64,000 nt of DNA, taken from contig JAHLWZ010000856.1 of assembly GCA_020536535.1 (NCBI GenBank), positions 1 through 64,000 on the forward strand, read 5' to 3'. The DNA is from Pelomyxa schiedti. Lineage: Eukaryota; Evosea; Pelobiontida; Pelomyxidae. A program made the position numbers and the translations under genes. This document shows, in pieces, positions 1 through 12,637 of this stretch (position 1 is its first letter; every line of letters starts with the position of its first letter). Below the pieces are notes generated by a model that worked only from the letters and a program-made list of their open reading frames with translations, was not told where the DNA came from and did not search any database.

Positions 1-419
1 TATATTTCAATTGAATAGTTCGTGTATCAATTAGCACTTCCGTTATAGATGAGCCTGAACAAAACACGTCCTTTGGGGAAAGAGATTAGATCTTCTTTGG
101 GTAATGTAAACACTACATACTATCAGAGTATCGATATTGGATTATCGAAAGGAGTTTGAAAGCTGGCCACAAAATCTGTATCGTGAGACCTCCCCAAACA
201 GAAAAACATTTGCTGCATAGATAGTCTGTCCAAAAAGATTTGTTAACCTACTTTATCAGGATTAATCTCCATATGGAGCTTTACATATTGAGCAGTATCA
301 ACTCGAATTCCATCTGCTAAGGCAGAAATCCAATCAATGAGTGTCATAAACAAATGACACATAGATTCACGTCAAAGGGGGTCCAAATAATCTGCAATTC
401 ACTAACTTTGAAGGGTTAT
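1..419 (-). CDS. Possible exons of an unidentified minus-strand gene running off the left edge
   Basis: On the minus strand an open stretch starting at the ATG complementary to 360-362 reads MCHLFMTLIDWISALADGIR and continues to a plausible GTAGGT donor near 250. A further open stretch lies between about 230 and 150. The composition is protein-like, but I do not recognise a family and cannot tell whether 360-362 is a true start or an internal Met. Minus-strand coding-looking sequence also lies at about 419-550. The 3' end may lie outside the window. Confidence 0.2.
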
Positions 420-1219
420 TATATGTAACCAAAAGTGCGTCCTTGATAGGCACATAGTCTTCTTGAATGAGTCACATAGGTAAGGTCACTCCTAGATGGA
501 CCATGGACCAGCACGCCACCCCACATCACCAACACATTATTCTGTTTCTGGTTGAAAGTGCCGAAGAGCCCTTGTTGTCTTGAATAACTACACTGTCTAT
601 CCCCTTCATTCGAATGAAAAGGGTTTTTGTGGAAAAGAAGGGTGCGCCGGGGGTGGGGGGTGGCAAAGAACTGGGACCTTGTTGCACTGTAGACCGGAAA
701 CAAGTCTCAGAAAAGCCCAGGTGGAGAGAACACATCTCTATCTTAGAAAGCCTGTAAGAATCAACGGACCGGAACGCTGTCATTTTGGCTATCGTCGCTC
801 AGGATCGGCGGTCTGGTGTTTTTTTATTCCGACAGCAGCAACAGCACGGAAACGAGAGGCGAGATCCCAAAAGAGCAACGCAAAGCAAAGCATTCACCAC
901 TTGCATGTTCTGTTATTCGGGAATAAAATGAAGGAAAAGTTTTGTAAACAACCGTGTGACATCTGAAGAAGAACAAAAAGCTTTTGAATACCTTTCCCTT
1001 TCCCCACTACTTCAACCTCTTAGAGTCTTCCTTCTCTTCTTCGATTTTCGAATTTACTTACTGGCAAGAGGAGTTCAGTTCAAGGTAATCCCGATATCCT
1101 TCTAATTTATCTTGTCTAATTTTTGCACACAGGGTGAGTAGCGCTGCTCCAAAGATATCACCAAAGCAACCCTATCACATGTATGCTCTGGTAAGATTTA
1201 GTAGTCATGACGCTGCTGT

Positions 1220-2050
1220 ATGGTGGGTACACAAAGATGTGACGATAATGGTGGAGGGGTGGATATCTTGGGTGCAACCACAAAGTCAACTCCAAACGTA
1301 CTGAAGAAACTTGAGAGGTTGCGAGTGGAAAGGAGGAGGAGTAGTTGGGAGAACAGACTAAGGGAGGACAGTGGAAGGGAGAGGAGGTGGGACAGGTGGG
1401 AAGACAGGGAGAATGACACAAGGGAGATAGATTTGACGGATCTGGATGTTGTCATGGGTGGCGGAAAACAACCCACTGCAACTATTGGCATTCCTGTGGC
1501 CACATATACCGCCTCTTCGACGGGTTCCTCCGCTTCCGCTGCTTCTGATTCGATCTTCTCGGACACAGTAGCGGGTTATTATTACTTTCCGGCATCTGAA
1601 TCATCAAAGCACATGGATGGCGATAAAACGAAGTCTGACGCTGCCGCTGAAGCCCCGCCAACGCCATTCCCATCCGCCTCCGAATATACAACAGCACCAA
1701 CAAGTTCATCACATTGTGGATCAGTAGTATAAGATGCTGCTCCCGCCGCAGACAATGTTGTCTCACTCGATTTGGACCAGATGGCATACAAATCTGCCTC
1801 TTCTGTTGATTCAACCCCTTCTGAGGGACCAGAGTCTGACGCCGCCGCCTCTGGCGGCAGTGGTGGTGGCTCCTCATGTGCTGCACGAGTATCCACAGCA
1901 ACAGATGAACCAACACCTGAACTGGTCCGCGAACCCGTTGGCAACACCGCGAAGGTTCTGTTCGAGGGACTTGGAGACATCATGGACCAGAAGAAGCGAT
2001 CTCATAATCAGGTGTGGCATGGGAATCGAAGACGGGTTTCGTGCCCATAG
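1220..2050 (+). CDS. Uncharacterised low-complexity protein, strand and exons uncertain
   Basis: A long plus-strand frame runs from 1220 to 2050, broken only by one TAA at 1730-1732. It encodes a charged helical stretch (about residues 28-70, rich in Arg, Glu and Trp) followed by Ser/Ala/Thr/Pro-rich sequence. A 30-base GT-AG interval whose AG ends just after the TAA could remove the stop in frame, but it would be shorter than most introns here. Upstream segments at 1130-1190 with good splice signals could be earlier exons. The minus strand over 1582-1983 is also open with only a short break, so the coding strand is not certain. No family was recognised. Confidence 0.35.
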
Positions 2051-2409
2051 CAGCAACAACCACGACGATGCCGGCGATGACACAACACCACACGGCTTTG
2101 GGGACTGAAGGGCTGCCATTTTGACACAAAACAAGCCAAACAAAAAGAGTCTTTGTTTTTCCAAAGATGTTGTTTGATTTTTACTCCCATGTTTTTCATT
2201 CCTCTATGAAAGCAAGTGGCAAATTTTATAGCTCCTGAGGTAATAATGGTCCCGGCAGGTGTGAGATGATACATTCGATTCCAACAAATGCTTCTTCTCC
2301 TTACTTTGCCCTTCGGTGTTGAGTGGTGATACAGACTTAATGGGGCGCTTGTTTAAAATGCTCGTTGTGCAACCAATCTCCTATGCAAAGGGAAAAAAAA
2401 AAAAGGAAG
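2051..2409. other. Stretch with no recognised gene before DPCD
   Basis: Several short frames are open on both strands here, none with recognisable protein content. It probably holds the 3' end of the preceding transcript and the promoter of DPCD. A homopolymer A run lies just before the DPCD start codon at 2410. Confidence 0.4.
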
Positions 2410-3227
2410 ATGGACAAGACAGCGGTTGTGAGCGGAGGCCGGAAAAAAGTGCACCAAGAGCTTCCCGACGGGTTGATGTGCATTCTTGCTCGTTCTTAGA
2501 CATCGCACTCGACTGACGACCCACGGTTCACTCCCCACAATGCAGCAGCGAGATGGTGTGCGAGTACGACCTCGTCACAGACCAGCTTCTGGCACGCAGG
2601 GTACGCAAGGCCGATATACTGGGCTCGTGGGGCGAATGGGTGTACGAGGTAGTATTGCCCACTTCCCCCCCCAGTGAAAGTGAAATTAAAATTTAAACAT
2701 TATTTACATTGTTTTAAATGGTTTTATTTCATATATATATATTCCTTTTCGTCCCTGTTCTGTTTACTCTTGTTGGCATTACTTTGCGTTGCTCATTTAT
2801 GGAGGTAGGGGAGCCCCCTGCTCGGCGCAGCGAATCCTCCTGTTCTACACTGGACATGGTGGCCTCCTCGTCATCCCCAACATTGGTACGTGTTGACTCA
2901 CCCACTGAATTCTGCTGGCGCATCCGCAACCTGCCATATCCAGCCACTGTCTATGACGTCTCTGTCTCTGCTGCCCACCAGCCCCACGAAATCATTGTGC
3001 GCACATCCAATCACAAGTTCTACAAGCGAATTGCAGTACCAGACCTGCGCCGCTGCGATGTGGATGAAATTGATTCCAGGAGTTTATCCTGGAGCCACGC
3101 AAACAACACGCTGGTCATCACTTACACAAAGCCCATTCAAGTCACTCTTACTGAAAGGAGGGATGCCGTGGAGAGACGCACCATGAAAGTGGAGAATGAG
3201 GGTGATGTGGACTGCAAAAATCAGTAG
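2410..3227 (+). CDS. DPCD: DPCD-like protein (cilium-associated CS-domain protein)
   Basis: Three exons, about 2410-2471, 2549-2648 and 2805-3227, joined by GT-AG introns. The product starts MDKTAVVSGGRKKVHQELPDG, continues EMVCEYDLVTDQLLARRVRK and WGEWVYEVGEP, and then shows the family signature WRIRNLPYP followed by a CS-like beta-sandwich domain. It ends VENEGDVDCKNQ, like the DGDCKTQ tail of animal DPCD. Reading frame and conserved blocks agree across both splice junctions. In animals DPCD is linked to ciliary function and to chaperone complexes that bind AAA+ RuvB-like proteins. Its presence suggests that this organism builds a cilium or flagellum. Confidence 0.9.
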
Positions 3228-3398
3228 CTGTACTCACTGAGGAATCCAGACCGTGTATTGCATACCTGAATAAAAGCTCAGCTTATCCCGCACTATGTTC
3301 TATCGTAAAACAAAAACTCAAATAAAATGTGTGGTTGTTTTTTTTTTGCAAAAGAAGTCTGTTCTTTTGAGTCTTTGTGAAAGCCGGTTTATTTACAC

Positions 3399-5911
3399 TC
3401 AATACTGCAGTGGTACTGTTTGTGCACCAATGGGGTTCAAGCCGTTTATTGTTACAGATATGGATGGTGCTGAAGATTTGGTGCTACTGCTACTGGTACT
3501 GGTACTAGTACTTGTTGGTGGGAGCTCTTCCGGGAGGTGGCATATGAGTAGCGAATCACACACATAGTCATATTGGCACACCGTCCCATCAAATGTTACA
3601 ATGCAGTCACGTGTGAACTGCCACCCAACAACGGAGAAATGATCTTGCAAATCTGGCAATGTTTTGGCCTTGAAAATCAGGTGACCTGGAAAAGGTGTTT
3701 AAGAAAGAATCGGCACCACAGCCTTACCTCCAGAGCGATCCGCCACTTTGGCTCGATTTTCTTTGACTTTATTAAGAAGATCAACCACTTCAGCTTCATC
3801 TTTTGCTGTAATACTAGTCAGCATAAAAGAAATCCGAGCCTCACACACAATCGTCAAACTGAACCAAAAGTTGCTGGAGACTTGGGGGGATTGCCTCCTT
3901 GATGCGGGGAATAACTGCTGCCGATAATGTTCCTTGCGAAATGTGAAACTACAATAAAAAAAAAAAACCCACATACCTTTGATGGAAAGCCAGAGGAGTT
4001 GATTGCCAAGTTTTACACGGCTCGTAAATTTGGATAGATCATTGTCTTTGTTATCTATTTCATTGGATGAGGGGTAACCCCCTTGGAAAAATAAATCAAC
4101 ATGAAACGTCCAAGTACTGAAGAGATGGGGCTTGTAAAATGTTAAGAATGCCAGTGCGATCGAGTTTCGTTGCTGAAATGTGTCATATTGAAGAACAGAG
4201 TGCAGAATCTTACAGTGAAGATTTAGCCGCCTTAAGGTCTCATTCGATTGCACTAATCTGGAAAAAGGTTCCGCTCCCGATGGTCCAATGTTGTTTCCTC
4301 AGCAAGTGTCAGAGCTCAGAAATAAATTAGAAAAAGGTACTTTGGTAACACAAGTTAACTACTGACGTATTGCCACTGAGAGCTTTACATAAAACATGAG
4401 CACACTCTACCTCGCTAGTAGAGACTGTTGCTGTTGGCTGGGTTGTGCCACCACTAGTATCCAAATTTCCTCCACCAAACACTCCCCCAATTATTACCTC
4501 ACTGAGATGAGTGTTGGTCTGAAATACTTTCTTTAGACCATTGACGCCTTTGATACCAACGTTATTTCCTAGGCGTCAGTTAAACAAAATGCCAAAAGCA
4601 CAATGCAGCTACCAGACAAGACAAGGCGGACAAGGGAGCGGCTTGAATTCCGCTTATCGCCCCGTAAACGTTTGCATATTGCACGAATACCAGCTTCTTC
4701 AATTCCACAATCTGTTAGTTGGTTAGTTTGCCAGTGTATTGGAATAAGAGTCGCTCACGCTCTAATTCTAAAGAAGTCAAGGAACTTCCTGCACCTAATA
4801 GGGAGACAATGTGTTCTGCCCCTGCATTTTCAATAGGGTTCCCTATTACGGAACACTTATTTTCTCATTCATAATAGTAAGAAGTTACAAGATAAATCCA
4901 ACGAAAGTATAGGGGCAGCATCATGCTCCCTTGCCTTCAGAGCATCCACAATATGCCGGGCGCCTTCAGCGGTAAGTTTATTGCCTTTTGGAAAGTAAAT
5001 TAACGAAAGAAAGCAGGGTCAGCACACTTCTCACAATTAAGCTGGTGAGTGATGTGTTCCCAGAAAGAGATTCCAGCCCCATCAATAGGGTTGATGAGAC
5101 ATCTTCTGTAGGTGTTACTATAGCTGTACTGGTGTTAGGAAGGAATAAAAGGTACTGTTTAAAAAAAACAATAGATACCAGAGATATCAAGAGTTCGCAA
5201 AGAGCAAGTCATAAAGAGTTTTGATAATATTTTTTCAGAGCATACACTAGTGTTCCCTCTGAGATCGAGATGACGAAGCGAGGTATTTTGGGCCAAAACA
5301 CTGCAAAGATGTTTCACACTTGGTTCACTAAGCCTGTTACCTATTGTGTGTTATGTTTACAAGAGAACAGTACGTGAAATTACTTCTCAAGGAAAGGAAT
5401 TCGATTGTGCTATTGCACGCTAACGCGTTCATCAGTAATACTCCACCAGCATCTCCATAGTCACGGTTCTCTTAGGGAAAAGAAAGAAGGGAAAAAAAAA
5501 AAAAAAAGTTCAAGGGAAAGACCGTCAGTTGTATATTAATGACGCCAAAAAAAAAAAAAAAAAACAAGTTAGCCCCCAAAAAACAGCAAACACACGCGGC
5601 ACACTCAATAACTCACCCTTCAAGTCCAAATTTACAGCCTTGCATCTGACCACATTTGCCATCGCGGCAGCCACCTTTGCCGCCCTCAGAAAGTCCAGCC
5701 CAACGAGAGTCACGCTGCGGTCGGTGAACAGCGCGCCCTCGAAGTTGGGGGCGCCGCTGGGGTCGGACGCCGCGCCGCCGGGCGTGAAGGCCAGGGCGCC
5801 CCCGAGCCCCAGGATGCACAGGCCCGCGGCCCCCGCCACGAACGTGGAGGGGGGCTGCACCCCCATGGAGTACAGCGAGCTCGTTTGTGCTGAGAACAGG
5901 AACTTGGACAT
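3399..5911 (-). CDS. Leucine-rich-repeat protein with N-terminal hydrophobic segment
   Basis: About nine exons. Exon 1 (5617-5911) starts MSKFLFSAQTSSLYSMGVQP, contains a hydrophobic stretch AGAAGLCILGLGGALAF that could be a membrane anchor, and leads into repeats. Later exons carry ribonuclease-inhibitor-type LRR units, for example GDAGGVLLMNALACNSTIEF, NKLTAEGARHIVDAL, CGIEEAGIRAICKRL and NNVGIKGVNGLKKVF. The C-terminal part (below about 3900) is not LRR: it has a short helical segment, then a Ser/Thr run and the end ...NPIGAQTVPLQY. RI-type LRRs usually bind proteins; no enzymatic domain is visible. Exon 1 is much more GC-rich than the rest. Function unknown. Confidence 0.75.
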
Positions 5912-6194
5912 GACCACAACACTTCCGCACAAGGCGTGTGTCTGTTTGTGCTGTGTTTGGTGTTTCGGAAGTTGATGTGCCTGGATGATGGCGCGGGCTG
6001 CGGCGGATGTATCCTGAGGGAGGGAGTTTAGAATGAGAAAAGTGTCGCAGTGTGGCGGGGGGAAGTCTGGTTCCTGTGGGAACAACAAGGAAAGAGTCTC
6101 CAGCGGAATTTCGCCTAAGATGGACGGAGTTCCCTTCGCTGAATGGGCGATGGAGTTCAAACGAGATCTCTTACTCAGTTTCGGCTGAAAAAGT

Positions 6195-9013
6195 ATGGCG
6201 GATCTGGGACCCACGAACGAGAACAACGACCGTGGGGGCATACAACCAAGCACCGAAACTAACAACAACTCGTGCAGCTGTGATGACCCCAGATCTCCAA
6301 GCAAGTCTCCGCGTGAAACAAAGCCTCAGTCTCAGTCTCATTCACTCTTGCCGTTTGGCAGGAAGAAGACCACACCTTCGAAAGAAGACGCCATCAATAC
6401 CGACACGAATCCATGCCGACCAAAAAAAACCTTCACTGCGCACCGCTTTTCGACAGTTCCGAAATCTGCCAGATCTCCGTCGCCGCAGCTACAGCAGTGC
6501 AACGTGTCTCCGTTGTTACTGAGATCCAACACAGATACCGCGATTCAGATCTCACAGCCGATCTCGGAACCCATGAGTTTGTCAAGCTCACTGCCTGTGC
6601 CAACAGAATTGGGCCCGGCCTCGAACATTCCGGCAAGGCCTGCAAAAGTGTGCATTATCGAGGGCTATTTGAGCAAACAAGGAGCTCGGCGGAAAACTTG
6701 GAAGCGGAGGTGGTTTCAGGCATTTTCCGATAACCTGCTATGCAGGTTGTCCTATGCTCGTTCCGAGGTTAACTGCATCGCTTGTGTAGCAACTGTGAAC
6801 TTTCCCTCATCTTTGATGTAGGGGGAAGAACCCATCCGCGTTATAACGCTCTCTCCTGGTTGCCGTGTTTATATGGGATTTTGTGGCAAAAATGCGGAAC
6901 AACTATCTCTGAAGCACCCTGTACTCTTTAGTATAGAGACGACTTCTCGTGTTTTCTGCCTGGAAGGTAAAGTGTTCATAGTATTCCTTGATTTACCAAC
7001 AAAAACCCCAGCTGCAGTCTCCGAGGAAGCTAGAAGATGGGTGGATTCAATAAATTCACAATTGGTTTTGATTTACAAAGATTTCAAACCCTTTGAACCA
7101 AAACAGAAAAATTCAAGTTCACTCTCTTTGTAGTTGTCATGTTCCTAATATATCCTGTGACAGCACACCAACCTATGCAACGGACACGAGCAGCAACTAT
7201 CGCAGTATCATCACCAGAGGTACTGACCCTGAGATCTGATCCTCAAACATCAGATACTTTCGTTAGTTTCACCTCACCTGTAGTTTCTCCGACATCACCA
7301 GCGCAACTTGTAAATACAAATCAACAATCGCCACCTACAGAGCCTTCCTCACTTATTCCATCCTTGTCAGTCACACCCCCAGAAGCAACATCACCCCAGT
7401 CCTGCCCATCTACCCCTCTCCTTTTGGCCCCAAATTCCTTTAGCCCATGTCTGCCTGCACTTTCCCCAGTAATAGAGGATACTCCTCGCACCCTTCCTCC
7501 CGTTGCACCACAACCACCATTTCCGTGCAGCATCACATCAACTGGGGTACAGCCACTTTTTTCCTATTGAAATTTACTTAGCCTAGGTTTTAGAAAATAC
7601 ATTGAGTAATGAGGAGGAAACACGCATAACAAATAGAATTGCTGCGAAATTTCCAGATTTTTCACCCAAAGAAACAGAACTCTACAATGCCTTGAACAAA
7701 GTCGGTGCAGCCACAACAATGTATTACACCTACGAACCTCTAACATGATTAAAGCTTGGAGATCCATTTATGCTTCGCGTTGTACCTGGTTCTTTGAGCC
7801 ATTCTATTGTTTGTGCACTCGGCCAGTAAGACGCTACTTCAATAAAATGAGGTTAATACTTTTATAGATGTAACCTTCAGTGGGGCTTGGCCCTTGGTGA
7901 ACATTGTGTCCTCTTAGCACCACACATGACAGTACCTCAATCAACACTGTTAACAACACCAACAAATTTATCTGAAATACGAGTTTATTTCTCAGAGAGA
8001 TCAGGACAAGGACCAGAATCACTTTCACATTTTTCCTATGTTCACACGGCATTCAGCGAGTCAATTTCACGGTTAATGTTTGGTATGACTATACCTGATA
8101 CCTCTATTGAAGTATTTATTTCTATTTTTTTAGCACAACATTATTTCTGGCTGGCAAAAATGCCCATGGACAGTGTATTGGAAGCTTTACACAGATTTCT
8201 ACAACCTTGGGCATCCCTTTTGGTTCACTTCACCAATAAAAAAAAAACCCCTCATCAGTAATAGACAAATGTTGCCCTATACCTTGAGCACACTCAAAAT
8301 ACAGATTCAGAAACCTGCAACCAAACTCGTCGTTGCAGTCACCACCTGACTCAGTTAGCATTTCAAAAAACGCAGATAGATGTATGGTTACATGAGCTGT
8401 GTGAAATGCAATGCAACTGGTTTGGCTTTCTTTATATCCGAGTATTTTTCCTTCATTTTCTTTCTTCTCTCAGTCTTTTGTTAAGGAACCAACTCCAGAT
8501 GAAAACTTCGCTCGAACAGAAGGAAAAGAGGTTCAGGGCAACCAAAACACTCTTGCAGGAAATCTGCCCTCAGCCTGCATTTTTACTGCACTCACACCTT
8601 CATCTATTATATTTTATAATACACAACAAATCGGGAACAGTTTATACGAAAACCTACCCCCTATGTATGTACTCGGTGCTCTTACAATTCTTGACATTAA
8701 ACCAATAGACTGTCGACTATACCACTAACCTGGATAAGGAAATTAGACATTGTAACCCAACACAACTCATTCATGAAACTCACGTGTGTATACATCCCTC
8801 TTTGCACCACTGCGCTCACTGTCATGTTACAGCAACTTTATAACAGCTCCATCTCCGGAAGCTCCCTTAATTACTCATATTCTTTATGCCTCAGGCTCGC
8901 AAGAAACGGTATTCTTCCACTTGTACCAATTGCCGCTCATCAACCACAAGGAACTTTGGCTAAGTGCTATTACCAATGCTTTTCAAGCACTAATGGTTTC
9001 ACAAAACCTGTAA
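6195..9013 (+). CDS. PH-domain protein, otherwise unrecognised
   Basis: Starts MADLGPTNENNDRGG with about 145 residues of Ser/Pro-rich, probably disordered sequence, followed by a pleckstrin homology domain: VCIIEGYLSKQGARRKTWKRRWFQ, then EGEEPIRVITLSPGC after an intron near 6770-6825, and the closing helix EEARRWVDSINSQL after a second intron. A Pro/Ser/Thr-rich linker follows (about 7190-7560). Further exons to 9013 encode a conserved-looking region (LGDPFMLRVVPGSLSHSIVC, ALGEHCVLLAPHMTVPQ, and a final part ending ITNAFQALMVSQNL) that I could not place in a family. PH domains usually bind phosphoinositides or small GTPases, so a membrane-proximal role is likely. Exons after 8100 are uncertain. 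It is convergent with the next gene. Confidence 0.65.
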
Positions 9014-9087
9014 CACTACCACTACTGACAACAAACACTACTACAACAATTTTGGCCATGTTATGGTGTTATTTTTTTTCTCTCTCT

Positions 9088-10965
9088 CTACGAAGCATTG
9101 AGGGTGGTTAGTAGTTGTGTGACTTGTGATTGTACTGGTGAGTCTGGCGGGCAATCAAAAAGGTGAGCCTGAAGTTCTGCATTTTCTGCAAGACTGCCAG
9201 CAATAGGCGGGTGGCTCTTGGTTATTTGGCACAGAGACATTACTAGCCTTTCACCTACAGAGTTTTGGGAGAAATTTGTTGCGTCACCAAGGAAATGGCA
9301 TTGGGAAACATACTGGAAGCATCCAAAGCGGCAGTGGCCAGGCTTTCCGCGACTGCAGTTGCACAACGCCTCGCAGCTGCAGTTGCTTTAGCGTCCTTAC
9401 CGTCAAGACTAATACTATAATTATATACAAGACTGGAGGCGGCCTAAACGCATTGGTACGAGGGAAAGTGATATGCCAAAAAATAAACCTGTTTGACACC
9501 AGTGTCAGTTGACCCAAGCAAAGGCAGTATAAGGTTGAGAACTCGGTCAAGCCGTTCAGGAACTAGCATGTAAAACTCTCCTTCCCGAGTAGCAAAGATG
9601 TTAGAAGTCAGTTCTAAGCCCATAATTTTAATTTTCCTATCCATGTGGGAGACTGTCTTCTCGATCAATGCCTTCAGAGGGTCACCTATTCCAATCAGGA
9701 TCAAACTATTACAATCGCTCAGGGAAAAGCAAACCCTCATGTGAGGTGTAGTAATGTGCAACTGGGGGTACAACAATCAGCATGCGAAAAATAAATAGCA
9801 CGTAAAATAAATCTTCAGCCGGCCATGAAATCATTTTGTCTGAGGTAGTGTCAGTCAGAGTGCATTATGAGGAATTCTTGTGTTTTGGTGCATTGATGTG
9901 TGGCGTAGAGTACAGGGAAAAAACCAAAGAGAGCATAAACTGACTGGTGAGGGGGTTGCGTCATTCGAATTGGGGATGAGGTTGGGGGAAAAAAATTGTT
10001 GAGGTGGACAAATGCATCCTTATCTTCAGCAGAAAGTTGCGAATTCTTAAGTGCTCTGACAATTGTTGTCAAGTGAGAATGAAAAAGAGGACTGAGGCTA
10101 GTGTAACCTACTTAATCATTATGGTGGCCGGTTCAACTGCACCTTTAACAGAAAGAAGTGGATTTTTGTCAGAATGCTGCTGAGCACTTGCTGTGGACAT
10201 TGATGCAGCTGCCGCTGGAGCTGGAGGGACGAAAAGTGGGGACGGGGGCATGCTTTGAGGAAACTGTCAGAAGAAAAGAAGATTGGAAGAGACTACAAGC
10301 CAGTATTGCTCGCAGCAAGTTGTTTTTTCATGTCGGCCTCCATCTTTAATATGAATGGCTTGAAGGCTCTACCAGCATCAGTATTCATTATCTCATCAGC
10401 TTGTGTCATAATCTCTGTTTGCAAATCACTTAGGCCAAAAATGGGTCTTGCTTGCAAAACCAGGAGGATTGGAGTTGCCAGTTAAAAACAAGTTGAGCTC
10501 GTTTGTGAAGTTGTTACAATTGTTGCTCAACAAACTGTAGGTTTGTGGCGTGTATTGTGGCCGTAAACCATTGACATAATCATCGACAAGTTCCTTTGGA
10601 ACAAAAGTGGAACCAAGCCTATACGAAATTAAAGCTCACATGATGAATAATCAACCCACTTGTAGCTTTTCGTCGGAGCGCCAAAAGGAGTGCGGCCCTT
10701 AAAAGAATTGAGGTAAGGAAAGCGGAAAAAGAACATACTGGCCGCATCACGCCAATTTCTCCTCCCCAAAAATACTCGTATCCATGAACAACCAAGCCTG
10801 TGTGCCTGGATGTTGCATTACATTTTGTGCAATTTTTTTTTTGGGAACCCACCATATGCCTTCTATATGCTTGCCAACGATGGAGTCAGACAACCGAGCA
10901 GCCCATCCGCCAGAAATGTCGTAGCAGTTTAACGACACCGGTGCGCTTTCCTCATCATCACCCAT
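9088..10965 (-). CDS. PPPDE (DeSI-type) peptidase fused to a PUL domain
   Basis: Starts MGDDEESAPVSLNCYDISGG, continues GKHIEGIW and then HTGLVVHGYEYFWGGEIG after an intron, and later LLSNNCNNFTNELNLFLTG. These are the hallmarks of PPPDE thiol peptidases: His in the HTG block and the catalytic Cys in NNCNNFTNE, where DeSI-1 has HNCNTFSNE. DeSI enzymes remove SUMO or ubiquitin-like tags. After a linker the C-terminal half reads WPAEDLFYVLFIFRMLIVV and VSHMDRKIKIMGLELTSNIF, matching the helical PUL domain known from PLAA/Ufd3, a Cdc48/p97-binding module. The frame near 9300 is restored by an intron with donor GTATGT. PPPDE-PUL combinations occur in fungi and plants. A role in SUMO or ubiquitin removal linked to p97 is inferred. 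Confidence 0.85.
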
Positions 10966-11200
10966 TTTTTTTTGTTTTTGTAGGTGTAGACTCAAATTGG
11001 TGAGGGACCGAAAGGACAACTCACAATTACCTGTAAGCAAACAGGTGAGTTCTGCCAAGACAAGATTGCAAAGGGGATCCCCCAAGTTGGTTCGGGAGTT
11101 TCCGCCTTTGAATAGTCTCGTTCTTCGGAAAAAAAGACGAAACCTTTAAAAGAGAGAGAACGAAACGACAACCAACAACAAAGAAAAAAAAAAAAGCAAC

Positions 11201-12611
11201 ATGTTTCGTAAGATCTTTACGGTTACCAACCGAACGGGGCACGAGACCGAACTCTCCCTGGCCCCCAGTAAGCTCAACGAGCCATCTGCCTCCCTCCTCG
11301 TCTCACGTTGCACCGACTGCACCGTGCACCTCCCCTCACAGCCTCCTCAGTCTCCCACACCCACGCCGGCCACCACTACCACAACGCCGCCGTCGTCGTC
11401 ATCACCGCCACCATCAACACCAACAGCAACAGCAACCACTGCCACAACCATCCCACAAGTCCAATCCACCGATGGTGGTGCAGTCTCGCCTCCGACGCCT
11501 ACACCTCCGCCTACGCAGCCACCAACAAAGGCGGTTGATGCTAGATTCCCTACGAGTGTTACTCCTGGTCCAAAGGCGGCAAAATTGATGTGCGCCAGCC
11601 CCATTTTGTGCTACCCCCTTGTGGGATTTTTTTTTTTTTTTTTAATTTGCTATTCTTCCAGTGTAGAAAATTGTAAGAATACGACAGTTATAATTGATGT
11701 TCAGCTACTCTCGGGAACTGCAGGTTTTAATCCCTTTCTTGTACTTGCACAACTTGTTTTCCTACCCACTTTCTTCCCCTCCAGACCTTATTTCTCTAAG
11801 TGGCTGTACTGTGGAGTTCCGCAGAGTAGTACCAACACTTCAGATTGATGGTTGCACCAACCTTTCTGTCAAACTAGCGGGACCGTGGTTTACAGCTCCG
11901 GGAGTTGCTTTGATTTCGTATTTCTCTAACATTGTTTTTATTAAGTCTAATATTTTTCAAAAGAGCCAAGAATACTAATCTCCGGTTACTCCTGGGCGAG
12001 ATAGAATATGCTGTACCTGACCATGATGTCCAGCAGATAACGTAAGTTGGTGTCAAGTAAGATTTTCTCATTGTGTCACAGTAAACTTGATTGCGGTCGT
12101 CTTGTCACTTGTCCAGCAGTTTGGGATGGAGCTGGGTACCCAACCACGCAAAAAGAAAAGGAATTCCAGGTACTGATTCTATTTCTTCCGTGTAAGTAAA
12201 ACATTTCCAGGATGCAAAAATGGAGAGACTTGAACAACTCATGGAAGAGCGACTACGAGGACTGACTACAATTAGTGCAAAGCCCAAACCAGCTACCACA
12301 ACTCCTCCTGCCACAACAGAAACAAAGCCAATAGAAGAAACTCCAAAACCAACAGATGAATCACCAAAGCCCACCCCGGCAACTCAGCCTGCTGAATCAA
12401 TCCCCCCACCTTCTGTATGCGTAGCCTTAACGCCATAGTCGTGACAAATTTGCAGGGATTATTCAGTGCTATATCTAAATTCGACGCAGCGAAGCTCAAA
12501 CCTACCACTACTCACGTTACCCATGAAAATGTTGTATTTAATGAGACAAGAACACCTACTGGTTATGGACACGCAGATGGTGATGACATTACTGTACCTT
12601 TCAATTTTTAA
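11201..12611 (+). CDS. CAP/CARP-type beta-helix protein with thymosin/WH2-like tail; may continue into the sirtuin
   Basis: Starts MFRKIFTVTNRTGHETELSL. The repeated pattern of short strands with spaced Cys and hydrophobic residues (SRCTDCTVHL, ENCKNTTVIIDVQLLSG, LSGCTVEF, TLQIDGCTNLSVKLAG) resembles the right-handed beta-helix of cyclase-associated protein or TBCC-type CARP domains. A long Thr/Pro/Ser insert breaks the first part (11340-11560). A helix (MERLEQLMEERLRGL), another Pro/Thr linker and the segment ISKFDAAKLKPTTTHV follow; the last resembles thymosin-beta/WH2 actin-binding motifs. An actin-related role is inferred. As read, the frame ends at a TAA at 12609-12611, but a 44-base GT-AG interval ending directly before the sirtuin ATG (12638) would remove this stop and join the two proteins in frame. 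Confidence 0.6.
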
Positions 12612-12637
12612 ATATCGCAACTACCTTCTGACTTCAG

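Noticed and set aside
580-966. Plus-strand frame of 128 codons near the left edge
   Set aside because: Composition is not protein-like, no family match, and stops and homopolymers surround it; probably chance.
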